NCBI GenBank assembly: GCA_023512435.1
Contig: JAILZP010000018.1
Location: 1 to 60,438, forward strand
Reading direction: 5' to 3'
Source: Peptococcaceae bacterium
GTDB taxonomy: Bacteria; Bacillota; Desulfotomaculia; Desulfotomaculales; Desulfocucumaceae
DNA: 60,438 bases
Shown: piece after piece, positions 28,100 through 36,440 of the stretch
Position numbering within the stretch: position 1 is the first letter of the stretch
Layout of the letters: the number at the start of each line of letters is the position of its first letter
Notes under the pieces: model-generated
The model's input: the letters and a program-made list of their open reading frames with translations, nothing else
Told to the model about the DNA's origin: nothing
Databases searched by the model: none
Position numbers and translations under genes: made by a program

Positions 28100-30250
28100 A
28101 TTTCCATTTCCGGTTACAAGCAGTTTTTTGACCGGTTACCCCTGCCTGCCTGCATTCTGCAGGACAATTTCCTCAGGCTGGTCAACCGAAAGATGGCTGA
28201 AATAACCGGCTACTCCACGGAAGATCTGCTTCGCATCCCTTATACCGATTTGATCCATCCCGGGGACCGTTCCAGGGTGTTGAAAGGTGTTTCGGACCAC
28301 CTTGACGGAAATTCGCCCGGGGAAATTCACTTTCGGTCCGTAGACCGCCGCGGGCAGGTGATCCATCTCCTCGGCGTTTTTTCCCCGGTCCAGTTTAACG
28401 GTTCCCCGGCCCTGCTGGGCCAGCTGCTGAACGCCGGCGGTCAGGCGCGGGCGGGAGAGGCGACCCGGGAGCCGGAGGAAAAGTACCGCCTGATCCTGGA
28501 AAGCATCGAGGACGGGTTTTACGAGGTTGACCTGGCCGGCAACCTTTTGGACAGCAACGAGGCCATGGCCAGGATTTACGGGGTTGACAAAAAGCTTTTC
28601 GGCATAAATTACCGGGAGTACATGGACAGCGAGAGCGCCGCTGCAGTTTTCACCGCCTTTAACAATGTATACAAAACCGGCCGGCCTGAAAAAGGCATAA
28701 TCACTCAAATATTCAGGCAGGACGGGGCCAGGAGGATCCTGGAGGTTTCCGTCTCGCTGATCAGGGACGGCAGGGGCCAGCCCTCGGGATTCAGGGGAAT
28801 GGTCAGGGATGTCACCGACCGCAAGCTGGCGGAAGAAAAGCTGCGGGCTTCGGAGGAGCGCTTTTCCAAGGCCTTTAACGCCAGTCCCGTTCCGATGGCC
28901 ATCCAGGAGTTCCCGGACTGGCGCTACCTGGATGTGAACGAGAGCTTTCTCCGGGACAGCGGCTTCAGCAGGAACGAGCTGATCGGCCGGACCCCGATGG
29001 AACTGGGTATTTATTCGGACCCGGAAGGCTTTGCGAAGATGGGAAAGATAATCGGGGAGCAGAAAAAAGTCAGGAATCTGGAAATAAACCTGAGGATTAA
29101 ATCGGGCCAGGTCCGGACCGGCCTGCTGAGCATGGAGGCGGTGGAGGTCGGCGGCAGGCGCTGCCTGCTGACCATTTTTCAGGATATCACGGACCGCAAG
29201 ATGTTCGAGGAGCAACTGAAGTACCTGAGCCTGCATGATTCCCTTACCGGACTGTACAACCGGGCCTATTTCGAGGAGGAGATGCGCCGGCTGGAGAAGG
29301 GGCGGTCCGGCCGGGTGGGCATAATCGTATGCGACGTGGACGGGCTCAAGGATGTAAACGACACCCGGGGTCACGCCGCCGGGGACCGGCTGCTGGTGGC
29401 CGCCGCCCGGGTGATCAGGGAGTCCTTCCGGGGATCCGACATGATTTCCCGGATCGGGGGGGATGAGTTCGCCGTCCTGCTGCCGGACTGCGACCAGGCT
29501 GCGTTGGAAAGCGCCTGCCGGAGGATCCGGGACGCCATCGCCAGGTACAATGAAGCCAACCGGGATCTGCCCCTGAGCATATCGGTGGGTTTTGCCGCCG
29601 GCAGGGCGCCGGCGGACCTTGGGGAACTGTATAAGGAAGCCGACAACAACATGTACAGGGAGAAGCTCCACCGCACCAGGAGCACCCGCAGCGTGGCGGT
29701 CCAGGTCCTGTTGAAGGCTCTGGGGAAAAGGGACTTCATCACCGAGGGCCACGCGGACCGCATGCAGGAACTGGTGGCCGCGCTGGCCAGGCACATCGGC
29801 CTGCCGGACCACAGGATATCCGACCTGCGCCTTTTCGCCCAGTTTCACGATATAGGGAAGGTGGGCATTCCGGACCGCATCCTGTTCAAGCCGGGACCCC
29901 TTTCCCCCATGGAGGCGGCGGAAATGAGGCGGCACTGCGAAATAGGGCACCTCATAGCGGCTTCCCCCCAGGAGCTGGTGCCGCTGGCCGACTGGATTCT
30001 GAAGCACCACGAGTGGTGGAACGGGAATGGCTATCCCCTGGGGCTGAAGGGTGAGGAAATCCCGCTGGAGTGCCGGATCCTCGCCATTGCCGACGCCTTC
30101 GACGCCATGACCAGCTTCCGGCCCTACCGGAAGGCCATGACCCGCCGGGAGGCCGTGGAGGAACTGAGAAGGTGCGCCGGCACACAGTTTGACCCCAATC
30201 TGGTGCCGGTATTTATAGAAATCATCGAAAGCGGTTTAACAAGCGGCTAG
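28100..30250 (+). CDS. PAS-PAS-PAS-GGDEF-HD-GYP signalling protein
   Basis: About 716 residues if initiated at ATT 28100, which follows AAGGGGGGG at 5 nt spacing. The first ATG (28193) would cut into a PAS domain (LPLPACILQDNFLRLVNRKM), and no ATG, GTG or TTG occurs between the upstream stop (28085) and that point. Layout: three PAS domains (about 5-110, 130-245, 250-370), GGDEF cyclase with an intact RIGGDEFAVLL (about 380-530), then HD-GYP phosphodiesterase (HDIGKVGIPDRIL, HHEWWNGNGYP, ILAIADAFDAM). Both c-di-GMP synthesis and hydrolysis motifs look intact. No transmembrane segment is seen, so it is cytoplasmic. The stop codon lies in a 7-bp repeat array. Confidence 0.85.
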   Translation: MSISGYKQFFDRLPLPACILQDNFLRLVNRKMAEITGYSTEDLLRIPYTDLIHPGDRSRVLKGVSDHLDGNSPGEIHFRSVDRRGQVIHLLGVFSPVQFNGSPALLGQLLNAGGQARAGEATREPEEKYRLILESIEDGFYEVDLAGNLLDSNEAMARIYGVDKKLFGINYREYMDSESAAAVFTAFNNVYKTGRPEKGIITQIFRQDGARRILEVSVSLIRDGRGQPSGFRGMVRDVTDRKLAEEKLRASEERFSKAFNASPVPMAIQEFPDWRYLDVNESFLRDSGFSRNELIGRTPMELGIYSDPEGFAKMGKIIGEQKKVRNLEINLRIKSGQVRTGLLSMEAVEVGGRRCLLTIFQDITDRKMFEEQLKYLSLHDSLTGLYNRAYFEEEMRRLEKGRSGRVGIIVCDVDGLKDVNDTRGHAAGDRLLVAAARVIRESFRGSDMISRIGGDEFAVLLPDCDQAALESACRRIRDAIARYNEANRDLPLSISVGFAAGRAPADLGELYKEADNNMYREKLHRTRSTRSVAVQVLLKALGKRDFITEGHADRMQELVAALARHIGLPDHRISDLRLFAQFHDIGKVGIPDRILFKPGPLSPMEAAEMRRHCEIGHLIAASPQELVPLADWILKHHEWWNGNGYPLGLKGEEIPLECRILAIADAFDAMTSFRPYRKAMTRREAVEELRRCAGTQFDPNLVPVFIEIIESGLTSG

Positions 30251-30297
30251 CGGCCAGCGGCCAGCAACTGGAAGCTGGAAGCTGGCAGCTGGCAGCT
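30242..30297. repeat. Heptanucleotide tandem array (8 units)
   Basis: Eight 7-bp units in perfect phase: AGCGGCT, AGCGGCC (twice), AGCAACT, GGAAGCT (twice), GGCAGCT (twice). It fills the whole space between two convergent genes. TAG of the left gene (30248-30250) and the reverse-strand TAG of the right gene (30296-30298) both come from or touch the array. Confidence 0.9.
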
Positions 30298-31474
30298 AGA
30301 AAGACGCCCGCCGCGGGCTTTTCCGACCGGCCCCGCCCCTGATGGTCAAGCCAATCAGCCCGGCCAGCAGGGGTAAAGTGATAAGAAAGTTCACAGCGAG
30401 GCCGATACCGCTGTGTTCGGCCAGCAGGCCCACCAATCCCACCCCCAGGCCTCCTGTGCCGATGCCGAAGCCCAGCATAAGGCCGGAGGCAATGGCCGAG
30501 TTTTTTTTCAGCATCTCCTGGGCCACCACTATGGTTACCGAGAAGGATGCCATCAGGAGGGCCCCGGCCAGGGCCAGAAAGATGTAACTGTAAATCCCGG
30601 CCGTATTGAGAAAGAGGTAGAACATCGGGGTGGCCAGCAGCAGAGATCCCACGATGACCGGCTTCCGGCCGGCGAGGTCTGAAATATAGCCCCCGGCGAG
30701 GCCGCCCAGGGCGCCGGAGAACAGCATCAGGAACAGGAGGCGGCTTCCGGCCAACAGGGAGATGCTTTCCTTCTGAAAATAAAGGGGGAGAAATGCAACC
30801 AGCCCGAAGTAGGCCAGCGACCGGGTGGCCACCACCAGAACCACCCTGAACAGGTCGGTCCAGATGCCGCTGAAAGTTTCCCGCAGGGGCGGCGGCGCGG
30901 TCCCGGAGCCTCCCTGAAGCCTGGGGGCGGTTGCATAGAGCAGAATTGCGGCCGCCAGGCCGGGCAGGAAAAAGACCGGGGACGCACTGAGCCCGTAATG
31001 AAGTACAAAGGGCACCACCAGTACCGGCGTCAGGGCCCAGCCGACATTGCCGGCGGTAACGAACAGGGCCTGGAAGAATCCCTTCCGGCTGCCGCCCAGG
31101 GCGCTGATCATGGCCGAGGCCTGGGGGTGAAAGGCGGCCGTGCCCAGGCCCGCCAGGGTTACCAGGGCCACCAGCAGCGGGTAGTTTTTAATCACCCCCA
31201 CCAGGGAAAGCAGGGCGGCCATCCAGAGGGTGCCCAGGTAGACCATCCAGCGCTGGTTTTTCTGGTCCACCAGGTAGCCGGCCACCGGCTGCAGCAGGGA
31301 CGAGGTGAAGGTAAAGGCGGCAATTAGAAAAGCCCCCCTGCTGACGCCGAGGCCCGCGGCCACCAGGAAAGGCAGCAGGGTCTGGATGTAGTTCATGTAC
31401 CAGTCGTTGATCAGGTGGGCCAGGGATATGGAGAAAATTTTCCCTTTTTTTGGAGAAGCCGTTGTCAACACCAT
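30296..31474 (-). CDS. MFS transporter (fosmidomycin-resistance-like)
   Basis: 392 residues, about 12 membrane segments. The motifs LAHLINDWYMNYIQTLLPFL near the start and AGLGTAAFHPQASAMIS (segment 4) are typical of the Fsr branch of the major facilitator superfamily. Export of a small anionic compound is likely; the drug name is only a family label. Start ATG 31474 with AGGAGGAAGG upstream. The stop codon lies at the edge of a heptanucleotide array that separates it from the convergent GGDEF gene. Confidence 0.82.
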   Translation of the reverse strand: MVLTTASPKKGKIFSISLAHLINDWYMNYIQTLLPFLVAAGLGVSRGAFLIAAFTFTSSLLQPVAGYLVDQKNQRWMVYLGTLWMAALLSLVGVIKNYPLLVALVTLAGLGTAAFHPQASAMISALGGSRKGFFQALFVTAGNVGWALTPVLVVPFVLHYGLSASPVFFLPGLAAAILLYATAPRLQGGSGTAPPPLRETFSGIWTDLFRVVLVVATRSLAYFGLVAFLPLYFQKESISLLAGSRLLFLMLFSGALGGLAGGYISDLAGRKPVIVGSLLLATPMFYLFLNTAGIYSYIFLALAGALLMASFSVTIVVAQEMLKKNSAIASGLMLGFGIGTGGLGVGLVGLLAEHSGIGLAVNFLITLPLLAGLIGLTIRGGAGRKSPRRASF

Positions 31475-31559
31475 CGTTCCTTCCTCCTGACAAAATTACA
31501 GGCCAGGATATGAATTCTTCAAATAAAGGGGCAGTCCCTCCCCCGTGGGGAAAAAAAGA

Positions 31560-31588
31560 AAAGCCCCGGTCCTTTCGTCCGGGGCTTT
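31560..31588 (-). terminator. Rho-independent terminator (minus strand)
   Basis: AAAGCCCCGG (31560-31569) pairs with CCGGGGCTTT (31579-31588). On the minus strand the stem is followed by a long T-rich run (31551-31560 complement), so it ends transcripts from the small gene at 31612-31800. Confidence 0.85.
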
Positions 31589-31611
31589 AAACCGGGCGCG
31601 GCCGGAGCCCG

Positions 31612-31800
31612 TCAGTCCAGAATGTCGAGTTCAAAATGAAAGTGAAGAAGAAGCAGGGCCAGCAGCAGTTTGATCCCGGCCTTCACCAGCCCTCTCCGCC
31701 CGGTTCCGCCGGGCCCGGAAATTCTGGCCAGGTCCCATAAAAACATCAGCCCCAAAACCAGCCCTGCCAGGGCGCAAATAATAGATACCACGGCCTCCAT
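31612..31800 (-). CDS. Small membrane protein, unknown
   Basis: 62 residues from ATG 31800 with AAGGGGGG about 8 nt upstream. Two hydrophobic stretches (VVSIICALAGLVLGLMFLW and LVKAGIKLLLALLLLHF) are separated by a Gly/Arg-rich loop, suggesting a two-pass membrane protein. I do not recognise a family. A good ribosome site and a terminator right after the stop support it as a real gene. Confidence 0.6.
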   Translation of the reverse strand: MEAVVSIICALAGLVLGLMFLWDLARISGPGGTGRRGLVKAGIKLLLALLLLHFHFELDILD

Positions 31801-31919
31801 GCCGCAACACCCCCTTAACAATGTATATGGGGGGCCCACAGGAAAAAATTACAGCCGGCATATTTTGATACAACGAGGGCGAATTAGGATAAAATTGGTG
31901 AATGAAAGGAGTTCCCCGG

Positions 31920-32780
31920 ATGAAAAAAGTGCTGGGGCTGGTGGTTTCGGAAAGAAACCTGGGCAACAGTGAGATCCTGGTTAAAGAAATCATGGACGCT
32001 GTCCCGGACCCGTGCGCCCGGGAGCTGATCCGGCTCACGGACCTGAAGATCGAACCCTGCAGGGCGTGCTACCGCTGCCTCAGTCCGGGTTCCCGGTGCG
32101 TGAAAAAGGACGATTTCAACTTTGTTCTGGATAAGATACTGGAGTCTGACGGGTTGATTATCGGCCTGCCTGTGTATTTCCTGGGTCCCCACGGCAGCTA
32201 CAAGATGCTCACCGACCGCTTTCTGGGGGCGGGCCACTACTCCCGCCATACCAGGGGAAAGCCCTGCGCCGTGGTGATGCCCTTCGGCATGCCTGGGTGG
32301 GAGGGGTACACCAGGACCGCCGCCCTGGTTCTGCCCAGGATGCTGGAAATGAGGCTGGTGGACTGCTGGCAGGTTCACGCCGCCCTGCCCGGGGAGTCAA
32401 TGCTGAAGGATGAGAACAGGGAATACGCCCGGAGGCTGGGATCCGGCCTCTTTACCGCCCGGGAGTCCGGCCGGGGGCCCCGGGAGTGCCCCCACTGCGG
32501 GTCGGACTTGTTCAGGCTGCTTCCGGGCGGGGAGATTGAGTGCCCCCTGTGCGCCGCCAGGGGGAATTTAAGGGACGGCGGGGTTCCCGACTTTTCCCGG
32601 CCGGGCCATACCCGCTTCTCCGCCGAAAAGCTGGAGGAGCACTTTAATGTATGGCTGGTGGAGATGAGAGACAAATACCTCAGGGAAAGGGATATCCTGA
32701 AAGAAGTCCAGAAGCCGTACCGGGGAAAACAGTGGTGGGTAAAGGGAAGAGGAGGGGCAAACGGTGGAACGGTTTCGTAA
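31920..32780 (+). CDS. NADPH-dependent FMN reductase/flavodoxin-like protein
   Basis: 286 residues from ATG 31920 (AAAGGAG, 9 nt upstream). Residues about 1-180 follow the NADPH-dependent FMN reductase/iron-sulfur flavoprotein pattern: LVVSERNLGNSEILVKEI, then a cysteine-containing loop CRACYRCLSPGSRC that could bind an Fe-S cluster, and GLPVYFLGPHGSYKMLTDR as the FMN loop. A zinc-ribbon-like segment CPHCGSDLF...CPLCAARG at about 190-220 is less usual. Likely an electron-transfer flavoprotein of anaerobes; partner unknown. It overlaps the next gene by 17 bp. Confidence 0.8.
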   Translation: MKKVLGLVVSERNLGNSEILVKEIMDAVPDPCARELIRLTDLKIEPCRACYRCLSPGSRCVKKDDFNFVLDKILESDGLIIGLPVYFLGPHGSYKMLTDRFLGAGHYSRHTRGKPCAVVMPFGMPGWEGYTRTAALVLPRMLEMRLVDCWQVHAALPGESMLKDENREYARRLGSGLFTARESGRGPRECPHCGSDLFRLLPGGEIECPLCAARGNLRDGGVPDFSRPGHTRFSAEKLEEHFNVWLVEMRDKYLRERDILKEVQKPYRGKQWWVKGRGGANGGTVS

Positions 32781-33096
32781 ATACATCGGCCGGGCGTTGA
32801 ACACGGAAAACATAAGGAATTCAGCCGGGCTTGAGGCCATTGGAATAAGGTGCGCCTACCTGTCCGACCCAATGGAGGATTTCGACGAGGCTGAATTCAG
32901 AACCGGCTTCGGCGGGCGTGAAAATATTGTCATTACGGTGGCCACGGAGATGGGTCAAATAAAAAGGGTGATGTTCAGCGAGGCCGACGCCGGCAATCCT
33001 GATGTCATCAGGAGCCTGGCCGGGCCGGCGCTGGAACGTTTTCTGACGGCCAGGGGCGGGGACCTGGTCCGGTTTTTCGAATACATCACCCGGTGA
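32764..33096 (+). CDS. Hypothetical protein (110 aa)
   Basis: Starts at GTG 32764 inside the end of the flavoprotein gene, with GAGGAGG 8 nt upstream, so it is translationally coupled. No family recognised. It is soluble and mixed alpha/beta by eye, with VITVATEMGQIKRVMFSEAD as a likely beta-hairpin core. Coupling suggests it works with the flavoprotein. Confidence 0.65.
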   Translation: MERFRKYIGRALNTENIRNSAGLEAIGIRCAYLSDPMEDFDEAEFRTGFGGRENIVITVATEMGQIKRVMFSEADAGNPDVIRSLAGPALERFLTARGGDLVRFFEYITR

Positions 33097-33174
33097 GGGA
33101 TTTTCCCGCAAAATCGTATGGTTGGGAGGATCCCCGCAGGGAACTCCCACCCTCGCCCGCTTGCAGGTCACGAT

Positions 33175-33510
33175 CTATGAGAATCTGAATTTACCGCCGT
33201 CCATTATTTTGATCAGGTGGGCCGCGGCTACCATCTTGGCGTTGAGCACGTCCGGGGTCTGGATCCGGGCCAGTTCGATCTGATTCCGGATGGTGGCGCC
33301 TCCCCTGGTGCAACTATAAATTTCGTCGCTCAATGTCCGGCGGGATTCCTCGAACCGGGCAAAGCTGATGGCGGTGGAAAAGACGTCCAGCAGCAGTTGC
33401 CTTTCCGCTTCGGGGTCGGTTTCCGGCAGGAAGACTTCCTGACCCCTGTAAATCTCAATTAATGCGGCCAGCAGGTAGCGGGTATCGGTGTTTTTGGCAT
33501 GATCGTCCAT
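33175..33510 (-). CDS. Hypothetical helical protein (111 aa)
   Basis: An ATG start with GGAGACGAT upstream. The product is mostly helical and charged (ETDPEAERQLLLDVFSTAI, QIELARIQTPDVLNAKMVA). I do not recognise it. Codon use is like its neighbours, which supports a real gene. It is convergent with the gene ending at 33096, with 78 bp between. Confidence 0.6.
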   Translation of the reverse strand: MDDHAKNTDTRYLLAALIEIYRGQEVFLPETDPEAERQLLLDVFSTAISFARFEESRRTLSDEIYSCTRGGATIRNQIELARIQTPDVLNAKMVAAAHLIKIMDGGKFRFS

Positions 33511-33631
33511 GGGATCGTCTCCTTGCGCATATTATTTTCCCTTTTCCGTGGATAATTAAGGCCGTTTTAATAAACCGGCCTTTCCTGCGCCGGCTGCTAT
33601 TTCAATAGGGGCCCATATACTCGGGAGAGTC

Positions 33632-34075
33632 TCAGGATAAGAAATTGAGCATTTTCAGCCCGGAACTTTCTTCAAGCTCTTTTACCGCCCCGGTTTCCAG
33701 CAATTCCAGGAGGACAACCTCGGCGACCAGGTAGATTTCATTTTCTCCCCGGACACAGCCCGTCAGGGTGATGTCGCCCCGGCCGGTGGCCCCGTGCAGG
33801 TGGAACACCGGATCTCCCTGACTGTCCCGGACCATTGTGCCAAGGCCGATGATCTCCCGGCAGTCTCCGAACCTGCGCCAGACCGGAACCGGGGGCAGGG
33901 CGCACTCTTCCGGCCCCACCACCAGGGAGGCGTTTTTCAGCGCCCCGATGACATAAAAAACTCCCGCCTCGATCTTTTCCTTCTCGGCCAGTTGTTTCAG
34001 CTCCTCCAGCAAATCGTCCCCGTGATCCATCCTGGCCATAAAGATGCGCCCTATTTTGCCCTGCCGGTATTTCAT
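33632..34075 (-). CDS. PPC/DUF296 domain protein
   Basis: 147 residues from ATG 34075 (GGGGAGG upstream). The protein matches the PCC/DUF296 fold: ARMDHGDDLLEELKQLAEKE, GVFYVIGALKNASL and DPVFHLHGATGRGD, the last with the conserved His-x-His that binds metal in this trimeric fold. Bacterial stand-alone members have unknown function, though the domain is DNA-linked in plants. About 120 bp upstream of it, convergent or nearby genes show no operon. Confidence 0.82.
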   Translation of the reverse strand: MKYRQGKIGRIFMARMDHGDDLLEELKQLAEKEKIEAGVFYVIGALKNASLVVGPEECALPPVPVWRRFGDCREIIGLGTMVRDSQGDPVFHLHGATGRGDITLTGCVRGENEIYLVAEVVLLELLETGAVKELEESSGLKMLNFLS

Positions 34076-34187
34076 TTTGTTCCTCCCCCAGTGCAAGGCC
34101 CCCTCAAGCCGGGAAAACCTTAAGATATTATATCATGTCTGCCGGACTTTCCAGTCTCTTTTTCCCGGGTGAGTGACGGCTTCATTC

Positions 34188-34757
34188 TCAGTTCCTGCCC
34201 AGGATCCGGCCCAGTTGCCTGAACTCCGACCGGATCAGGGCATCCAGGTCCCTTTTGTATATGGCCGCCGCCGGGTGGTACATGGGGAAGACTTGGAAGC
34301 CGTCCATCCGGATCAACCCGCCGTGCCGGTCACCGATCACGCAGTTCTTCCCGCACAGCCATTTGAGGGCGATATTGCCCAGGGTCACGATCATTTTGGG
34401 ACGGATGATGTCCAGTTCCCTTTTCAGCCACCCGCCGCAGGCCTGTATCTCCCGGCCCGGGGTGCGGTTTCTCCGGCCTCCGTTGGCCGTCGGGCGGCAC
34501 CTGACCACGTTGGTGACGTACACGTCGTTCCGGGTGAGGCCGGCCTCGGCCAGGTAAGTGTTCAATTTTTTGCCGGCCTCACCGGCGAAGGGAATACCGT
34601 GCTTTACTTCGTTGGCGCCGGGGGCTTCCCCCACGAAAACAACCGCCGCCGTTTCCGGACAGCCCTTGTCCCGCACCGGGTTGACCCTCTCCAGGGCCAG
34701 GGGGCAATTACGGCAGCGGGCTATTTCTTCGTACAGCAGGTCAAGTTCTTTCAGCAT
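34188..34757 (-). CDS. Uracil-DNA glycosylase, Fe-S type (type 4)
   Basis: 189 residues from ATG 34757 (CAGGAGAAAA). Removes uracil from DNA. Motifs: an N-terminal CRNCPLAL pair and later CRPTANGG...CGGWL, giving four cysteines for a 4Fe-4S cluster; active-site GEAPGANE (motif 1) and MYHPAAAIY (motif 2). This family is common in thermophiles and many anaerobes. The stop is close to the start of the PPC gene on the same strand (112 bp), so co-transcription is possible. Confidence 0.93.
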   Translation of the reverse strand: MLKELDLLYEEIARCRNCPLALERVNPVRDKGCPETAAVVFVGEAPGANEVKHGIPFAGEAGKKLNTYLAEAGLTRNDVYVTNVVRCRPTANGGRRNRTPGREIQACGGWLKRELDIIRPKMIVTLGNIALKWLCGKNCVIGDRHGGLIRMDGFQVFPMYHPAAAIYKRDLDALIRSEFRQLGRILGRN

Positions 34758-34986
34758 TGTTTTCTCCTGTCGTTTTGTTTGCAAAGGTTATAACAGGCCG
34801 CATGACTGCCGCTACTATGAATCGCCGGCAAAAAAGCACCTTTTCCGGCGGGACGGTCTTGTTTTCCGCCAGGGTGGCCAAGACAATGCCTCCCTCCTTC
34901 CCTCAGCGGGCGATATATGGTATTGTTCTATTATAAAGCGAAATATCCTCCGCTTTCCATAACATAAATTCGAGGCTGGTATTAAA

Positions 34987-36354
34987 GTGGGATCTACGGA
35001 GCGACAGATTGGAACGGACGGGGATCTTCCGGCCGGGTCCGGCCGGCGGGTCAGGTCCAGGAGAAGAATTATCTGGATTGTTTTAAGCGTTTCTTACCTT
35101 ATCGGCTATTTTCACCGGGTGTCCCCGGCGGTCATCGTGGACAAGCTTTTTTCGCAGTTCAATATTGAGGCCGCCGCCGTGGTCGGGATCATGGCGGCCA
35201 TCTATTTTTACGTTTACTTCCTGATGCAGATTCCCACCGGCGTCTTGACCGACATATTCGGTCCCAGGAAGGTGGTGGTCTGGGGAATGACGGTGGCCGC
35301 CCTGGGAACCGTCTGGTTCGGGCTGGCCGGGTCGGCGGCGGGCCTGTTCGCCGGGAGGTTCCTGGTGGGCCTCGGCGTTTCGGTTATTTTTGTTTCGGTG
35401 ATGCGGGTCTATTCCACCTGGTTTCGTCCCCACGAGTTCGGCACCGTCCTGGGCCTGACCGTTTCCACCGGCAACCTGGGGGGCATCCTGGCCGCCGCTC
35501 CCCTGGCGGCGCTGGTGGACGCGCTCGGCTGGCGGGGATCTTTTGTCCTGGTGGGATTGATTACCATGCTGATGGCCGGCCTTTCCTGGTTGGTCGTCCG
35601 GGACGACCCCCGGGATGTGGTTGTGTCCGGGCGGGGCCGGGAGGGGACCGAACGGACCGGGGCGATGTCCCGGCAGGAAATGCTGACGGCCCTGGCTGGA
35701 ATTGTCCGGAACAGGCACCTTTGGCTGGCCCTGGCCGGGTCGTTCTCCATTTACGGGCCGTTCATGGCCCTGGTGGGAGTATGGGGCGTGCCTTTCCTGA
35801 TGCAGGTGTACGGCCTGGGCCGTACAGAAGCCGCCTCGGTCATGATGGCCGCTTCGGTGGGGGTGATGGTCGGCTGCTTCTCCCTTGGCCTGATTTCCGA
35901 CCGGACGGGTTCCAGGAAAAAGCCGTTCATCGCCTTTGCCCTGGGCAACGTCCTGGTCTGGGCGGCCCTTACCTGGTGGAACGGCGGCATGCCGCCGCTC
36001 GCGGCCATGCCGGCGCTCTATTTTTTCCTCGGCGTTTTCGGTAATACCGGCATGCTGACCCCGATCATGATCAGGGAATACAACCCGCCCCGGTTTGCCG
36101 GACTGGCCTCCGGCCTGGGCAACATGGGGGGATTCGTCGGTTCGGCCTTTATGCAGCCCTTTTTCGGCTTTCTTCTGGACCGGAAGTGGAGCGGCGCCGT
36201 GGCGGGGGGAGTCAAGTTTTATTCCCTGGACGCGTACCAGTACGCCTTTGGGATTTGCTTCGTTTTCGGCTGCCTGGCCGTACTGGCCGCTTCCCTTTTG
36301 CGGGAAAGCCTCGGAGGCGATTCCGGGGAAGCCGGCGTTAAAGACCCGGTATAA
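34987..36354 (+). CDS. MFS transporter
   Basis: 455 residues, about 12 membrane segments. The N-terminus is an Arg-rich cytoplasmic stretch, then VLSVSYLIGYFHRVSPAVI, GVLTDIFGPRKVVVWG (loop 2-3 signature) and segment-5 STGNLGGILAAAPLAALVD. Resembles nitrate/oxalate or hexuronate-type permeases of the superfamily; substrate not determinable. GTG 34987 is chosen, but the ribosome site is weak and a later start (before RRIIWIVL) cannot be excluded. Confidence 0.8.
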   Translation: MGSTERQIGTDGDLPAGSGRRVRSRRRIIWIVLSVSYLIGYFHRVSPAVIVDKLFSQFNIEAAAVVGIMAAIYFYVYFLMQIPTGVLTDIFGPRKVVVWGMTVAALGTVWFGLAGSAAGLFAGRFLVGLGVSVIFVSVMRVYSTWFRPHEFGTVLGLTVSTGNLGGILAAAPLAALVDALGWRGSFVLVGLITMLMAGLSWLVVRDDPRDVVVSGRGREGTERTGAMSRQEMLTALAGIVRNRHLWLALAGSFSIYGPFMALVGVWGVPFLMQVYGLGRTEAASVMMAASVGVMVGCFSLGLISDRTGSRKKPFIAFALGNVLVWAALTWWNGGMPPLAAMPALYFFLGVFGNTGMLTPIMIREYNPPRFAGLASGLGNMGGFVGSAFMQPFFGFLLDRKWSGAVAGGVKFYSLDAYQYAFGICFVFGCLAVLAASLLRESLGGDSGEAGVKDPV

Positions 36355-36440
36355 CCATATTAATTCTTTTGGGTATTTCCTGCGGAAGTGCCGGGGCGTG
36401 CGCAATTTACTCAGCTGCAGGCGGCGCGTGGGCCGCGGCT

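Noticed and set aside
28136..30010. A 624-codon open frame on the minus strand
   Set aside because: It mirrors the PAS/GGDEF/HD-GYP gene, whose motifs are clear; the minus product is Pro/His/Gln-rich without motifs, a typical GC-rich antisense shadow.
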